A stretch of 64,000 nucleotides of DNA, taken from the NCBI RefSeq assembly GCF_000192225.1, contig NZ_GL872413.1, positions 1,276,285 through 1,340,284 of the forward strand. Reading direction: 5' to 3'. The DNA comes from Capnocytophaga sp. oral taxon 338 str. F0234. Lineage in GTDB: Bacteria; Bacteroidota; Bacteroidia; Flavobacteriales; Flavobacteriaceae. The notes beneath the pieces are model-generated. The model made no database searches. It was given only the letters and a program-made list of their open reading frames with translations, and was not told the DNA's origin. Numbering within the stretch: position 1 is the stretch's first letter; every line of letters starts with the position of its first letter. Shown here piece after piece: positions 8,917 through 18,551 of this stretch. A program made the translations under genes and the position numbers.

Positions 8917-10170
8917 TTATTCACGTACTATTTTCTGTAAAGTATCTAATGAAAATTGTTCTAAGAGGATTTCTTTGTCTTCTTTTAGAAAGTCAAAATC
9001 ACTTTCTTTAGCATGACGAATTGTATACAAAATAACATTTTCAATACAGCTCACTTTGAATTTTTCTCGCAGATTTTCAAGTAGAAAGGGAAGATTATTG
9101 AATTTGTCTTCTATACAAAGATTAAAGCTAATAGCAGAATTTTGTAATAAACTTACCTTTATCTGATAAGTAGCTAAAAGATTGAAAATAAAACTAATAT
9201 TTTCCTCAGCAATAAAAGAAAAATCTAAAGAAGAAAGAGAAAGAAGATGTTGGTTTTGCTTGCGAATATAGCATGAAATCTTAGGAATTAATTCCTTGGT
9301 ATTGCAAACAGAACTGCCTGAAGCTTCAGGTTGTAAGAAAGAACGAACATTCAGAGGAATTCCCTTTTTCTGTAAGGGTTGGAGAGTTTTGGGGTGAATT
9401 ACAGAAGCTCCATAAAAAGCAAGCTCAATAGCCTCCTGATAAGGAATCTTCTCAAGTAATTGTGTTTGTGAAAAATATCTAGGATCTGCATTGAGTACTC
9501 CTGCAACATCTTTCCAAATAGTGACGTTCTCCGCTTGCAAACAATAGGCAAAAATAGCAGCAGAATAGTCAGAGCCTTCTCGGCCTAAGGTGGTGGTAAA
9601 AAAATTGGGATCACTTCCTATAAATCCTTGTGTAATGTACATTAGAGAAGGGTTGATATTATCAGAAATATTACGCTGTGTTTCTTGCCAATCTACTTCA
9701 GCTTCTCTATAATTACTATTGGTTTTTAACAAATTGCGTACATCTAACCAAGTGTTACGAATTCCTTGGTCATTTAAATAATGGCTAATAATACTGGTAG
9801 AGATAAGTTCTCCAAAACTAACAATTTGATCATATACGAAGCTATGTTTTGGAGATTTGTTCTTCTCTAAAAAAGAAGAAATTTCTCCAAAAAAACCATC
9901 AATTTTCCAATATACAGGATGATTTTTGTTTTCAAAAAGTTCATTGATAATTTGGTAATGAAAATCTTTTACTTTCTGCAGATTCTCTTCTAAGGAAGAT
10001 TTATCATTGAAGTAACTATTTACAACCTTTTCTAGAGCATTGGTTGTTTTTCCCATAGCAGAGACAACAATAAGAATATTCTTTTGGTTGTCTTTCTTTA
10101 AGATAGACACTACATTGCGTACGCTATTGGCATCTTTTACGGAGGCGCCTCCAAATTTGTATATTTTCAT
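8917..10170 (-). CDS. Aspartate kinase (monofunctional)
   Basis: A 417-residue enzyme that phosphorylates aspartate, the first step toward lysine, threonine, methionine and diaminopimelate. The KFGGAS motif is at residues 5-10. Substrate-site segments TTTLGREGSDYSAAIFAY and VWKDVAGVLNADPR are intact. The C-terminal ACT-like region (about 290-417) is divergent, as in other Bacteroidota aspartokinases, so feedback behaviour cannot be read. Upstream, TAATTTTG at 10292-10299 on this strand is a possible -7 element, giving a leader of about 115 bases in which I see no lysine-riboswitch fold. Confidence 0.92.
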   Translation of the reverse strand: MKIYKFGGASVKDANSVRNVVSILKKDNQKNILIVVSAMGKTTNALEKVVNSYFNDKSSLEENLQKVKDFHYQIINELFENKNHPVYWKIDGFFGEISSFLEKNKSPKHSFVYDQIVSFGELISTSIISHYLNDQGIRNTWLDVRNLLKTNSNYREAEVDWQETQRNISDNINPSLMYITQGFIGSDPNFFTTTLGREGSDYSAAIFAYCLQAENVTIWKDVAGVLNADPRYFSQTQLLEKIPYQEAIELAFYGASVIHPKTLQPLQKKGIPLNVRSFLQPEASGSSVCNTKELIPKISCYIRKQNQHLLSLSSLDFSFIAEENISFIFNLLATYQIKVSLLQNSAISFNLCIEDKFNNLPFLLENLREKFKVSCIENVILYTIRHAKESDFDFLKEDKEILLEQFSLDTLQKIVRE

Positions 10171-10410
10171 AGGATAATATTAACAAGGGTTCTATGTAAG
10201 AAAAACTTTTGAGAAAAGAAATATTCTTAGTAACTTATCTATTTGTAAATCAATAGTTTAACTAAAAAATATCCTCTATATAATTAACAGACAAAATTAC
10301 TGAAATATTCTTTGTAATAGACAAAATTTATAAAAATTGCAAAAAGAAGTTATTGACTTAAGATATATTGATATAGAAAGTGTATTACTTAATTTGAACA
10401 TATATGTATT
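10171..10410. other. AT-rich intergenic region between aspartate kinase and dnaN
   Basis: About 300 bases separate the two minus-strand genes. The region holds the probable aspartate kinase -7 element (10292-10299) and, at its dnaN end, the dnaN terminator. I see no open frame or RNA gene in the rest. Confidence 0.6.
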
Positions 10411-10440
10411 AAAAAAGCCATCTTATTAAAGACAGCTTTT
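10411..10440 (-). terminator. dnaN terminator
   Basis: A hairpin of AAAAGC+TCTT paired with AAGA+GCTTTT, with a CA/CA internal mismatch and an ATTA loop. It is followed on the minus strand by a T-run, about 33 bases behind the dnaN stop. Confidence 0.7.
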
Positions 10441-10472
10441 AAAAAAGTGGAATTTCAAATTAATAACCATGT

Positions 10473-11594
10473 TTATGAGTTGGAAAGCATTGTGGGCATT
10501 ACAAGCATATACACTTTCTCTCCTTCATCCAGTCCATCGGCAGGAGTAAGGATTCCTGGGCGATTGGAGTAGGACATTTCCAAGAGCACCTCATCGGAGG
10601 AGAGGTTACTGAGCATTTCTATAAAGAATTTTGAGTTAAAACCAATTTCCATATCATCACCTTCATAATTACAAGGAATAGTTTCATTAGCACGATTATT
10701 ATATTCTATGTCTTCAGCAAAGATTTGTAAGGAGTTTCCCACTATTTTTACACGCATTTGATGAGTGGATTTGCTAGCAAAGTTAGAAATACGTTTGGTA
10801 GAGTTCATCAAGAGATTACGGTTCACAATTAGTTTATTTGGATTTTCCTTAGGAATCACAGCCTCATAATTAGGATAGTTACCATCAATGAGGCGACATA
10901 CATAATCTAATTGATCGAAGGAAAATTTAGCATTACTTTCATTGTACTCAATGGTAACTTCACTTTCACTTCCTGCTAAAATACCTTTGAGAAGGTTAAG
11001 AGGTTTCTTAGGAATAACAAAAGAAGCAGGGTATTCAGATTTTATATCCTGTCGTTCATATTTTACTAATTTGTGAGCATCGGTAGCTGCAAAGATAAGG
11101 GCATCCTCTGTAAGGTTAAAGAAAACACCATTCATAATAGGACGCAGATCATCATTTCCTGTAGCAAAAAGGGTACTTTGTATGGCAGTAGCTAAGATGT
11201 CTCCCATAAGACTTACATGATTAGCATTTTCTATTTCTACTATAGTAGGAAATTCTGCACTATCTAAATAAGCTAAAGTGTATTTCCCATTATTGGAAAC
11301 GATATCAACAGTATTATTATCATTAATAATAAAAGTAAGTGCTTGTTCGGTAAATGTTTTAAGAGTCTCAATTAGAATTTTATAAGGAACAGCAATACTT
11401 ACAGTATCAGAACTTTCCACCTCAATGACTCCTTTGATAGTTGTTTCTAAGTCAGAAGCAGAAACCACTAGCTTATTTCCGGATAATTCAAATAGAAAAT
11501 TCTCTAAGATAGGCATAGTATTATTGGTGTTGATAACTCCACCTATAATTTGAAGTTTTTTCAACAAATACGAACTTGATACAATAAATCTCAT
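10473..11594 (-). CDS. dnaN: DNA polymerase III subunit beta (sliding clamp)
   Basis: A 373-residue clamp protein with three clamp domains in order. Landmarks are MRFIVSSSYLLKKLQIIGGV, ISDLETT-like ASDLETTIKGV, FAATDAHKLVKYE, DGNYPNYEAVIP and the C-terminal MLVMPTML hydrophobic-pocket strand. It tethers the replicative polymerase to DNA and is loaded by the HolA-containing clamp loader. The start is fixed at ATG 11594: the promoter element TATCTTTG (11625-11632, minus strand) lies over the only upstream ATG, which therefore cannot be in the transcript. Confidence 0.97.
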   Translation of the reverse strand: MRFIVSSSYLLKKLQIIGGVINTNNTMPILENFLFELSGNKLVVSASDLETTIKGVIEVESSDTVSIAVPYKILIETLKTFTEQALTFIINDNNTVDIVSNNGKYTLAYLDSAEFPTIVEIENANHVSLMGDILATAIQSTLFATGNDDLRPIMNGVFFNLTEDALIFAATDAHKLVKYERQDIKSEYPASFVIPKKPLNLLKGILAGSESEVTIEYNESNAKFSFDQLDYVCRLIDGNYPNYEAVIPKENPNKLIVNRNLLMNSTKRISNFASKSTHQMRVKIVGNSLQIFAEDIEYNNRANETIPCNYEGDDMEIGFNSKFFIEMLSNLSSDEVLLEMSYSNRPGILTPADGLDEGEKVYMLVMPTMLSNS

Positions 11595-11624
11595 GACGTT
11601 TGTTTGCGTTAGTAAAAATAAATG

Positions 11625-11632
11625 CAAAGATA
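11625..11632 (-). promoter_or_regulatory. -7 promoter element of dnaN
   Basis: TATCTTTG on the minus strand, 30 bases upstream of ATG 11594. It lets dnaN be transcribed independently of the gldFG genes behind it. Confidence 0.7.
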
Positions 11633-11670
11633 TTTCAAAAAAAGGGAACTATAAAATTTTTCACTAAAAA

Positions 11671-13332
11671 TTAAGAAAATCGTTTCTTATACCAGAACTT
11701 ACTAATTAAACCTATGAATAGAAGAAAAGTTAAGGGGATTATAAGTGATATTGATTTCCAATAATTTGACTCTTTTTCCAATTTCTTTTTGTCTAAGAAA
11801 GCTAAAGAAACTTTTTTATTTCTTAGTTGTAAAAAGGAAGTATCATCAAGGAGGTAATTTACACAATTTTGAAGGAAAATTTTGTTGTCAAAGAATTGGT
11901 TCGTCCATTTATCATAGCCCAGTTCGATAGGTTCTCCTTGAACAATATCATTTCTAATGATATCACCATCAGAGATTACTATCATCTTGGTAGGAGTACT
12001 TAGGTCTTTGTCTTTTATTTGAGAAATAGGTTTCACTCTATTTTTATAGACAGAAGAAAAAGTACCCTCTAAGAGTACTGCTACAGGAAAATTACCTTTT
12101 TCGTAACCTTCCATTGTCTTTTCAGGGAATTCAAGAATAATTTCTCTTGGGGTTCCTTCTTGCTTGGAGATAGGAGAGGATGTGAGAAGTATCTGTTTCT
12201 TGATTCCATTACTCAAGGTATCAATACTACTGACAAATTGTAATCGAATTCCATCTAGGTTTTTGTTTATTAAGTGATTATTAGAAGAAAGAATCATAGG
12301 TGAGTATACCCAAGGGATAGGAGTGTATTGTGTTTGGCTTCCACTACCTTGAGCTACCATAATTTGAGTAAAATACCAATCATTAAGTAAGTCATAGTTC
12401 AGACGTACGCCATACTTGAAAAGCATGTCTCCTAAGTTCAAATCAAGAGGCATAGCCATAGTATGACCTTGTTGGTGAAACATATCTTCTAAGGAAACGG
12501 CTACAGGATCTAATAACCACAATACTCGTCCTCCGTTCATAATGTATTGGTCAAGAACTTGTTTTTGTTTATCGGTGAATCTTTCTGTAGGTTTTGCTAT
12601 GATACATAACTGAAATTCTGAAAGTTGCTTAAGTGTCCTCTCAGGAGAAGTAGCTACAGAATCCAATGTAAAAGGAGCAATATGGTAGTATGCCTGTTCT
12701 GAGCGTAAGAAATCTGCAATTTGGATATCAGCAAGGGTACCATTACTTTTGAGGACTGCTATTTTTTTATCTTTTTCTAATAATAACTTGTATAAGGCGT
12801 CAGAGAAGGCATACTCTAAGTTCTGTACAGAAAACTGTATTTTTTCTTGATTAGTAGCTCCTAACTTATTCCGAAGTAAAGAGACTTTCTCTTGTTTTTC
12901 TCCTTTGGTAATTATTGCCCAGGGAAATAGGTATTCTTCAGAGGTTTTACCTTCTGTCATAGAGGTGATCATAAGGGGAGTGAGTCCTTCATAACTAAGT
13001 TTTTGTATTTCATCTTCAGGTTTTTTACCTTCTAAAGGATTAATGAATTCGAAGCGAATATATTGGTTCTTTGCTTTATATTCCTCTAGTAACTGAAGTG
13101 TTTCTATCTGTAAACGCTTGTACTCAGCAGGAATATTTCCTTTGAGTAATACTTTTATCACCAAAGGCTCTTTTATTTTTGAGAGTACTTGTAAGGTAGT
13201 AGGGGAGAGAGTATAGCGCTTATCATAAGTAAGGTCAAATCGTTGGTAGAAAACCCTGCTAATACCTAAAATAACTACTAAGCTAATGATAACTAAAAAT
13301 AGGGAAATAAAGTGAGGTTTTATATTTTTCAT
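11671..13332 (-). CDS. gldG: Gliding motility ABC transporter substrate-binding-like protein GldG
   Basis: A 553-residue membrane-anchored protein. It has an N-terminal transmembrane helix (about 8-27), the GldG start of the periplasmic domain (QRFDLTYDKRYTLSPTTLQVLSKI), the IAKPTERFTDKQKQVLDQYI / GGRVLWLLDPV segment typical of the ABC-type uncharacterised-transport domain, and a C-terminal helix (about 530-548). GldG works with GldF and the ATPase GldA in an ABC transporter needed for gliding in Flavobacterium. gldA is not in the window. Its ATG overlaps the end of gldF by four bases. Confidence 0.93.
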   Translation of the reverse strand: MKNIKPHFISLFLVIISLVVILGISRVFYQRFDLTYDKRYTLSPTTLQVLSKIKEPLVIKVLLKGNIPAEYKRLQIETLQLLEEYKAKNQYIRFEFINPLEGKKPEDEIQKLSYEGLTPLMITSMTEGKTSEEYLFPWAIITKGEKQEKVSLLRNKLGATNQEKIQFSVQNLEYAFSDALYKLLLEKDKKIAVLKSNGTLADIQIADFLRSEQAYYHIAPFTLDSVATSPERTLKQLSEFQLCIIAKPTERFTDKQKQVLDQYIMNGGRVLWLLDPVAVSLEDMFHQQGHTMAMPLDLNLGDMLFKYGVRLNYDLLNDWYFTQIMVAQGSGSQTQYTPIPWVYSPMILSSNNHLINKNLDGIRLQFVSSIDTLSNGIKKQILLTSSPISKQEGTPREIILEFPEKTMEGYEKGNFPVAVLLEGTFSSVYKNRVKPISQIKDKDLSTPTKMIVISDGDIIRNDIVQGEPIELGYDKWTNQFFDNKIFLQNCVNYLLDDTSFLQLRNKKVSLAFLDKKKLEKESNYWKSISLIIPLTFLLFIGLISKFWYKKRFS

Positions 13333-14048
13333 TTTTTTTCTAATTGTAAAGATAGTTGTGTTAAGTATAAGAAAAAGAAACTAATACAGAGAAAATAGAT
13401 TATATTTCGTGAATCAATGACTCCCCTACTTATATCTTCAAAATGTGTTTTAAAGCCAAAAGAGAAAAGAGTATTTTCTGTAAATATACCTATAAGTTCA
13501 TCCAATCCAAAGAAAAAGAAGAAGTTCAAGAAGGTAGCGATAATAAAAGCAATGATTTGATTCTGGCTTATAGCAGAAGCGGCAATTCCTACAGCTATAA
13601 ACGTAGAATCTAAGAGTAATAAAGCAATATAAGACCCAATCGTACTGGCTATATCCATATTCCCCTTAGGATTCCCCAGTTGCCAGACTATATATATGTA
13701 TATACCTGAAAAACATAAAAGAATACATACAAATACAAATACTGAAAAATATTTAGCAAGAACGATTTTCCAAATAGAGATAGGGCGAGTAAAGAGCAAG
13801 GGGAGCATGCCATTGCGCTTCTCCTCAGAGATAATGCGCATAGTGAGTGCTGGAATAAGAAAGACAAAAATCCACGCAGAAAGCAAAAAGAAAGGTTGTA
13901 ATGAGGCAAAACCACTTTCAAAGATATTATAATCTCCTGATAATACCCATAAGAATAGACTATTGAAAAGTATGAAAGCACCTATGACGACATATCCTAT
14001 AGTGGAGGTGAAAAAATAACGAATTTCCTTCTTAAATAAAGCTCTCAT
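13329..14048 (-). CDS. gldF: Gliding motility ABC transporter permease GldF
   Basis: A 239-residue integral membrane protein with six predicted hydrophobic segments, beginning MRALFKKEIRYFFTSTIGYV. It contains the ABC-2-type coupling segment EEKRNGMLPLLFTRPISIWK. It forms the permease half of the GldAFG transporter. The ATGA overlap with gldG at 13329-13332 shows translational coupling. It is divergent from the LolA-like gene. Confidence 0.93.
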   Translation of the reverse strand: MRALFKKEIRYFFTSTIGYVVIGAFILFNSLFLWVLSGDYNIFESGFASLQPFFLLSAWIFVFLIPALTMRIISEEKRNGMLPLLFTRPISIWKIVLAKYFSVFVFVCILLCFSGIYIYIVWQLGNPKGNMDIASTIGSYIALLLLDSTFIAVGIAASAISQNQIIAFIIATFLNFFFFFGLDELIGIFTENTLFSFGFKTHFEDISRGVIDSRNIIYFLCISFFFLYLTQLSLQLEKK

Positions 14049-14184
14049 TTTTAAATGATAATTTCCAGATTTTGCGCCAAAAGTACAACTATTTTTTTAG
14101 CTAACAAAAATTACCTATATATTTTTTTAAACAAGAATTTGGCATAATTATTGCTATAACCCAATGCTGTTTATAAATAAGGAA

Positions 14185-14829
14185 ATGATGAAAAAATGTT
14201 TTATATTATTTTTTGTACTTGTTACTTCTTTTTCTCAAGCACAAAATGCTAATAGGGCTAAGGCTCTGTTAGATGAGGTATATAAAAAGGTGTCTTCTTA
14301 TAAAAATATTTATATTGATTTTCGCTATTCTTTTGAAAATTCAAAAGAACATATTAAGCAGGATACTCGGGGTAATGTAACCTTAAGTGGTGAGAAATAT
14401 CTGCTTAATTATATGGGGGTTACTAAACTTTTTGATGGGAAAAAGATATATACTATCATCCCTGAAAACGAAGAGGTTACTATAGAGACTGCTAATAATA
14501 AAGATGAGCAGATGATCATGCCATCCCAAATGCTTACTTTCTATAAGAAAGACTTTTCTTACAAATGGGATATTGTCCAACAAGTGAAAGGAAGAAAAAT
14601 TCAGTATATAGAACTTAAACCAATCAAACAATCTTCTGATATCAAGCTTATTCTTCTAGGGATAGATACTACCACTAAGCATATCTATAACCTTATACAG
14701 GTGGGCAAAAATGAAGCAAAAACAACCATTACAATTAATGAGTTTAAAACAAATCAGCCCCTAAGCGGAAATGAATTTGTTTTCAATGAGGATAAGTATA
14801 AAAAGCAAGGCTATTACATTAATAAATAA
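14185..14829 (+). CDS. lolA: LolA-like outer-membrane lipoprotein carrier protein
   Basis: About 214 residues with a Sec signal peptide (MMKKCFILFFVLVTSFSQAQ). The mature part has the LolA half-barrel pattern: ALLDEVYKKVSSYKNIYIDFRYSFEN, then TRGNVTLSGEKYLLNYMG and LFDGKKIYTIIPENEEV, ending in NEFVFN. LolA carries lipoproteins across the periplasm. I start at the paired ATGs (14185/14188) because an ATG seven codons upstream would put charged residues before a clean signal peptide. An LptF-like permease follows, the usual flavobacterial arrangement. The pair has an intervening terminator and a fresh promoter. Confidence 0.85.
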   Translation: MMKKCFILFFVLVTSFSQAQNANRAKALLDEVYKKVSSYKNIYIDFRYSFENSKEHIKQDTRGNVTLSGEKYLLNYMGVTKLFDGKKIYTIIPENEEVTIETANNKDEQMIMPSQMLTFYKKDFSYKWDIVQQVKGRKIQYIELKPIKQSSDIKLILLGIDTTTKHIYNLIQVGKNEAKTTITINEFKTNQPLSGNEFVFNEDKYKKQGYYINK

Positions 14830-14837
14830 TTTTATGT

Positions 14838-14865
14838 AAAGGCGCAATTAATTGCGCCTTTTTTT
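14838..14865 (+). terminator. Rho-independent terminator after the LolA-like gene
   Basis: A palindrome AAAGGCGCAA-TTAA-TTGCGCCTTT followed by further T residues. It lies immediately before the -7 element of the next gene. Confidence 0.9.
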
Positions 14866-14866
14866 A

Positions 14867-14874
14867 TAACTTTG
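14867..14874 (+). promoter_or_regulatory. -7 promoter element of the LptF-like gene
   Basis: TAACTTTG, 28 bases upstream of ATG 14902. It starts only a few bases after the preceding terminator's T-run. Confidence 0.65.
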
Positions 14875-14901
14875 CCACTTTGATTGCTTTGCATATTTTT
14901 T

Positions 14902-16347
14902 ATGAAGATATTAGATCGTTATATATTATCACGCTTTATATTTAATTTTGTTAGTTCCTTTTTGATAATTATACTGATATTTATTTTTCAAACTATTTGG
15001 CTTTATATAGATGAGTTAGCAGGGAAGGGACTTAGTATATTTATCATTATAAAGTTTGTAGCGTTGATGCTTCCTAACTTAATACCTCTTATTCTTCCTC
15101 TTACAGTAGTGCTCTCTTCCATTATGACCTTAGGTGCTTTTGGTGAGAGTTATGAGCTTGCAGCAATGAAAGCCTCAGGTGTTTCTTTACTTAAGGGAAC
15201 TCGTACTCTTATTCTTTTCATGCTTTTGCTTAGTATTGGGGTATTTTTCACTTTTAATAATTTGCAACCTTGGTCAAATCGTAAAGCGGTAGCTTTGCGT
15301 GATAGTATTAAGAACAAGCAACCATCGCTGGCTATTAGTCAGGGCATATTCAATAACGTACAGGATTTCTCTATTAAGGTGGAAAAGAAAACAGGTGAAA
15401 ACGGAGAATTCCTTCATGATATTGTGATACATAAATTAGGGGTAGATGGACTTAGTCGTACTGTTATTAAAGCCAAAGAGGGAGAGCTTTCAGGACATAA
15501 AAAAGGCTCTAATGTGCTCCAACTTATTTTAAAGGATGGTACTTATTACGAAGATGTTAAGAGTGCGAATAGTGATATTACCTTTCCTTTTGTAAAGGCA
15601 AAGTTCCAGGTACATACCCTTAATATTGATATTAGTTCTCTTAATACAGAAGTTAGTTATGATGAAAGTGGTGAAAGAGATTATTACAAAACAATGAATA
15701 TAAATCAACTTTCTCATGCATTGGACTCTATTGTTACAAATTATAAACAAGAAGCTAAAGATTTTGGAGATAATTTCTATAGACGAACAGGGATGCCTTA
15801 TCTGTTAGAACAAGAGGAAGACGAAGTATCAAAAGTTCCTCCGATAGGCTCCATAAGAGAGATGAGCCTTGTCTTAGAAAAATATAAAGAGCAGGATAAA
15901 CTTTCACAAGTATATAACCTTGCAAAAGATAACATTAATTCCCTTATTAATAATTTGGATAATAATAAGGATAATGTGGAATATCAACAGAAGTTGATTA
16001 ATATATATCGTCTTACTTTTAGTGATAAAATTGCTTTGGCAATTACCTGTTTTGTGCTTTTCTTTGTAGCAGCACCTTTAGGTGCAATTATTCGGAAGGG
16101 AGGTATAGGAATGCCTTTGGTGGTTGCTATAGGACTATTTCTTACTTATTATTTTTCAGGACTGCTTACCAAAAATATGGCGACTAATGGTAATATCAAT
16201 CCTTATATAGCCCCCTGGATACCTACATTTTTCTTATTACCTTTGGGTATTTATCTTACAATACTTGTTAATGAGGATAAACCTGTAGGTAACTTTGGAG
16301 AATTGGTGCACTTTATTGAAAAATTATTCTTTAAGAGAAGAAAATAA
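14902..16347 (+). CDS. LptF/LptG (YjgP/YjgQ) family permease
   Basis: A 481-residue inner-membrane permease of the lipopolysaccharide export ABC system. Three N-terminal transmembrane helices (from MKILDRYILSRFIFNFVSSF) carry the family loop LGAFGESYELAAMKASGVSL. A periplasmic jellyroll-like domain (about 130-240) follows, then an extra charged insert (about 270-370). Three C-terminal helices start at KIALAITCFVLFFVAAPLGAIIRKGG. The start is ATG 14902, because TTG 14884 lies at the expected transcription start. Confidence 0.9.
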   Translation: MKILDRYILSRFIFNFVSSFLIIILIFIFQTIWLYIDELAGKGLSIFIIIKFVALMLPNLIPLILPLTVVLSSIMTLGAFGESYELAAMKASGVSLLKGTRTLILFMLLLSIGVFFTFNNLQPWSNRKAVALRDSIKNKQPSLAISQGIFNNVQDFSIKVEKKTGENGEFLHDIVIHKLGVDGLSRTVIKAKEGELSGHKKGSNVLQLILKDGTYYEDVKSANSDITFPFVKAKFQVHTLNIDISSLNTEVSYDESGERDYYKTMNINQLSHALDSIVTNYKQEAKDFGDNFYRRTGMPYLLEQEEDEVSKVPPIGSIREMSLVLEKYKEQDKLSQVYNLAKDNINSLINNLDNNKDNVEYQQKLINIYRLTFSDKIALAITCFVLFFVAAPLGAIIRKGGIGMPLVVAIGLFLTYYFSGLLTKNMATNGNINPYIAPWIPTFFLLPLGIYLTILVNEDKPVGNFGELVHFIEKLFFKRRK

Positions 16348-16419
16348 GAAGAAAGCTAATCATAACTTTTATAACTTTATTATTAGTAATAATATTAGTT
16401 TGTATAATAACTTTATTTT

Positions 16420-17124
16420 ATGAAAGACCTATTAGGAAGATCTCTGTTGGATTATCAGCTTAATGATCGTGAAAGTGATGTACGTGTGGAGACTAATATT
16501 TCTGCAAGTGAGTATCTTTTTAGATCACATTTCTTTCGCTCTTTCTCTCAGATGATTCCTTTAGAACAAGAAGCACTTACTTTAGCTAAAGGTCGTGTAT
16601 TGGATGTAGGGGCAGGAGTGGGCTCTCATGTATTATACTTACAAAAACAAGGATTAGAAGCAGTAGCATTGGATATATCTCCCTCAGCAATTGAAGCTTG
16701 TAAGTTAAGAGGTGTGAAGAGAACAGTTGTAGGAGATATATTGGATTATCAAGGGAAATTTGATACTATCCTCCTTCTCATGAATGGTATAGGCATTTGT
16801 AAGCGACTTTCTTTGATAGATATATACTTACAAAAATTAAAATCACTTCTTACTGAAGGAGGACAAATCCTTACTACATCTACAGATATTATTTATATGT
16901 TTGACCAGGATGAAGATGGTAGTTACATTATCCCTATGGATGAGGAAGTTGATTATTATGGCGAACTTATTTATACTATCTATTATAAAGGACAAAAGGA
17001 ATCTTTTCCTTGGCTTTTTATAGATTATAATACTTTACAGAGAGCAGCTAGTAATAACGGTCTTAATTGTGAACTTATACAAGAAGGAGAGGATTATAAT
17101 TACTTAGCAAAAATGACTATGTAA
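16420..17124 (+). CDS. Class I SAM-dependent methyltransferase
   Basis: A 234-residue cytoplasmic enzyme. Motif I is GRVLDVGAGVGSHVLYL (about residues 63-80), followed by the acidic strand end AVALDISPSAIEACKLRG and the later TILLLMNGIGICKRL. This is the Rossmann methyltransferase fold of Methyltransf_11/25 type. Nothing shows the substrate. It is convergent with the RlmL-like gene, with only nine bases between stop codons. Confidence 0.85.
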   Translation: MKDLLGRSLLDYQLNDRESDVRVETNISASEYLFRSHFFRSFSQMIPLEQEALTLAKGRVLDVGAGVGSHVLYLQKQGLEAVALDISPSAIEACKLRGVKRTVVGDILDYQGKFDTILLLMNGIGICKRLSLIDIYLQKLKSLLTEGGQILTTSTDIIYMFDQDEDGSYIIPMDEEVDYYGELIYTIYYKGQKESFPWLFIDYNTLQRAASNNGLNCELIQEGEDYNYLAKMTM

Positions 17125-17133
17125 TTCTATAAT

Positions 17134-18291
17134 TTATGAATTTTTCTTCTGTTTTTTACTTCCTTCATATATGTTATAGTTTACTAATCGGCTTTCTAAT
17201 TTTCCATTGAATAGTTTTATTTTGTGAGATGGCCGTAAGCCTACCCATTTTAGGGCTTCCAAATTGGAGGTAATGAACCATGTCTGGGTATTGGGATACT
17301 GTTGCTTAAGAGTATCTCCAATTTGCTTATAAAAAGTAGGAGCATCTACTTCTAAGCGTTCTCCGTAAGGAGGATTAAAAGCCATAAAGAGAGGTCTTTC
17401 TGTCTGTTTCTGTGTTTTGAAGAAATCATGTTGTTCTATAGCAATATAGTCCGAAAGTCGTGCATTTTTCACATTCTCTTTAGCTTTATTCACTGCAGAA
17501 GGAGCTTTATCATAACCCATAATCTGATAAGGGAATTCTTTTGCTTTATTTAGGCAACTATCAAAAATAGTTTCAAACAAATCTACATCATAGTCTTCCC
17601 ATTTCTCAAAAGCGAATTCTTTACGATGAAGATTGGCAGGAATATTACAAGCAATCATAGCACCTTCTGTTAGGAAAGTACCACTACCACACATAGGGTC
17701 AAGAAAATCACATTGCCCCTGCCAACCACTCAAGAGAAGAATACCTGCCGCAAGTACCTCGTTAATAGGAGCTATATTTGTTTGTGTACGGTAACCACGA
17801 TGATGCAAAGAAGCTCCAGAGGTATCTAAAGATACAATAACTTTATTTTCTTTTTGAATATGAATAAAAAGCTGTATATCAGGATGTAATGTATCTATAT
17901 TAGGACGTTTTCCTGTTTTGTTACGGAACCTATCCACAATAGCATCTTTGGCTCTAAGAGTCATATATTGAGAATGATGGAATAAGTCAGAAGCAAGTGT
18001 AACTTCTACAGCAAAAGTTTGTGAGGGAGTAAAGAGTCCCTCCCAAGGATATTCATAAAGTGCTTGGTAGTATTCTTTTTCATTCCTAACATAGAAAGAG
18101 TGAATGGGTTTGAGAATCTTCAGAGCAGTACGTAAACATAGATTTGCTTTATACATAAAACCCTTATCTCCTAAAAAAGAAACACTACGTATTCCCTTTT
18201 CTATTTTCATTGCTCCTAATTGTCGTAATTCTTCCTCTAAAATATCCTCAAAGCCGAAAAATGTTTTCGCAACCATTGCATAGTTTTCCAT
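17134..18291 (-). CDS. THUMP-domain RNA methyltransferase (RlmL-like, m2G)
   Basis: About 385 residues. An N-terminal ferredoxin-like/THUMP module (FFGFEDILEEELRQLG to about 160) is followed by a methyltransferase domain with DFLDPMCGSGTFLTEGAMIA and the amino-methyltransferase signature FNPPYGERL. This architecture matches the N-terminal half of E. coli RlmL, which makes 23S m2G2445. It lacks the second RlmK-type half. A Lys-rich tail (KKQKKN) ends the protein. I chose the second Met (18291); Mets at 18300 and 18276 are also possible. Confidence 0.85.
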   Translation of the reverse strand: MENYAMVAKTFFGFEDILEEELRQLGAMKIEKGIRSVSFLGDKGFMYKANLCLRTALKILKPIHSFYVRNEKEYYQALYEYPWEGLFTPSQTFAVEVTLASDLFHHSQYMTLRAKDAIVDRFRNKTGKRPNIDTLHPDIQLFIHIQKENKVIVSLDTSGASLHHRGYRTQTNIAPINEVLAAGILLLSGWQGQCDFLDPMCGSGTFLTEGAMIACNIPANLHRKEFAFEKWEDYDVDLFETIFDSCLNKAKEFPYQIMGYDKAPSAVNKAKENVKNARLSDYIAIEQHDFFKTQKQTERPLFMAFNPPYGERLEVDAPTFYKQIGDTLKQQYPNTQTWFITSNLEALKWVGLRPSHKIKLFNGKLESRLVNYNIYEGSKKQKKNS

Positions 18292-18342
18292 AAAAAGCAA
18301 TATATATAAATAATAAAAAAGATATAAATGTATGAATACAAA

Positions 18343-18535
18343 AAAGGCTGTTCAAAAATATAACTATTAACCATTTTCTCTTTTATTATCTTAAGAATTC
18401 TTCTCTCAAGGAGGGAGTTTCATAAGCAAGTATTAATATACAGCATTTTTTAGAAAGCCATCTTGAATCTTATACATGCTCGTTCTCCCTTGTACCTTTA
18501 GAAAAGGAGGTTTTTTAATTTTTTGAACAGCCTTT
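18343..18535. repeat. 193-bp segment bounded by a 16-bp perfect inverted repeat
   Basis: The ends AAAGGCTGTTCAAAAA (18343-18358) and its exact reverse complement (18520-18535) enclose about 160 bases without an open frame. The segment occupies most of the gap between the HU/SPOR gene and the RlmL-like gene. It could be a miniature inverted-repeat element or a long-loop hairpin. I see no flanking target duplication. Confidence 0.6.
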
Positions 18536-18551
18536 CACCATAGTCAAGTGC

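Noticed and set aside
18343-18535. A complete insertion sequence
   Set aside because: The segment between the inverted repeats is about 160 bases and encodes no transposase.
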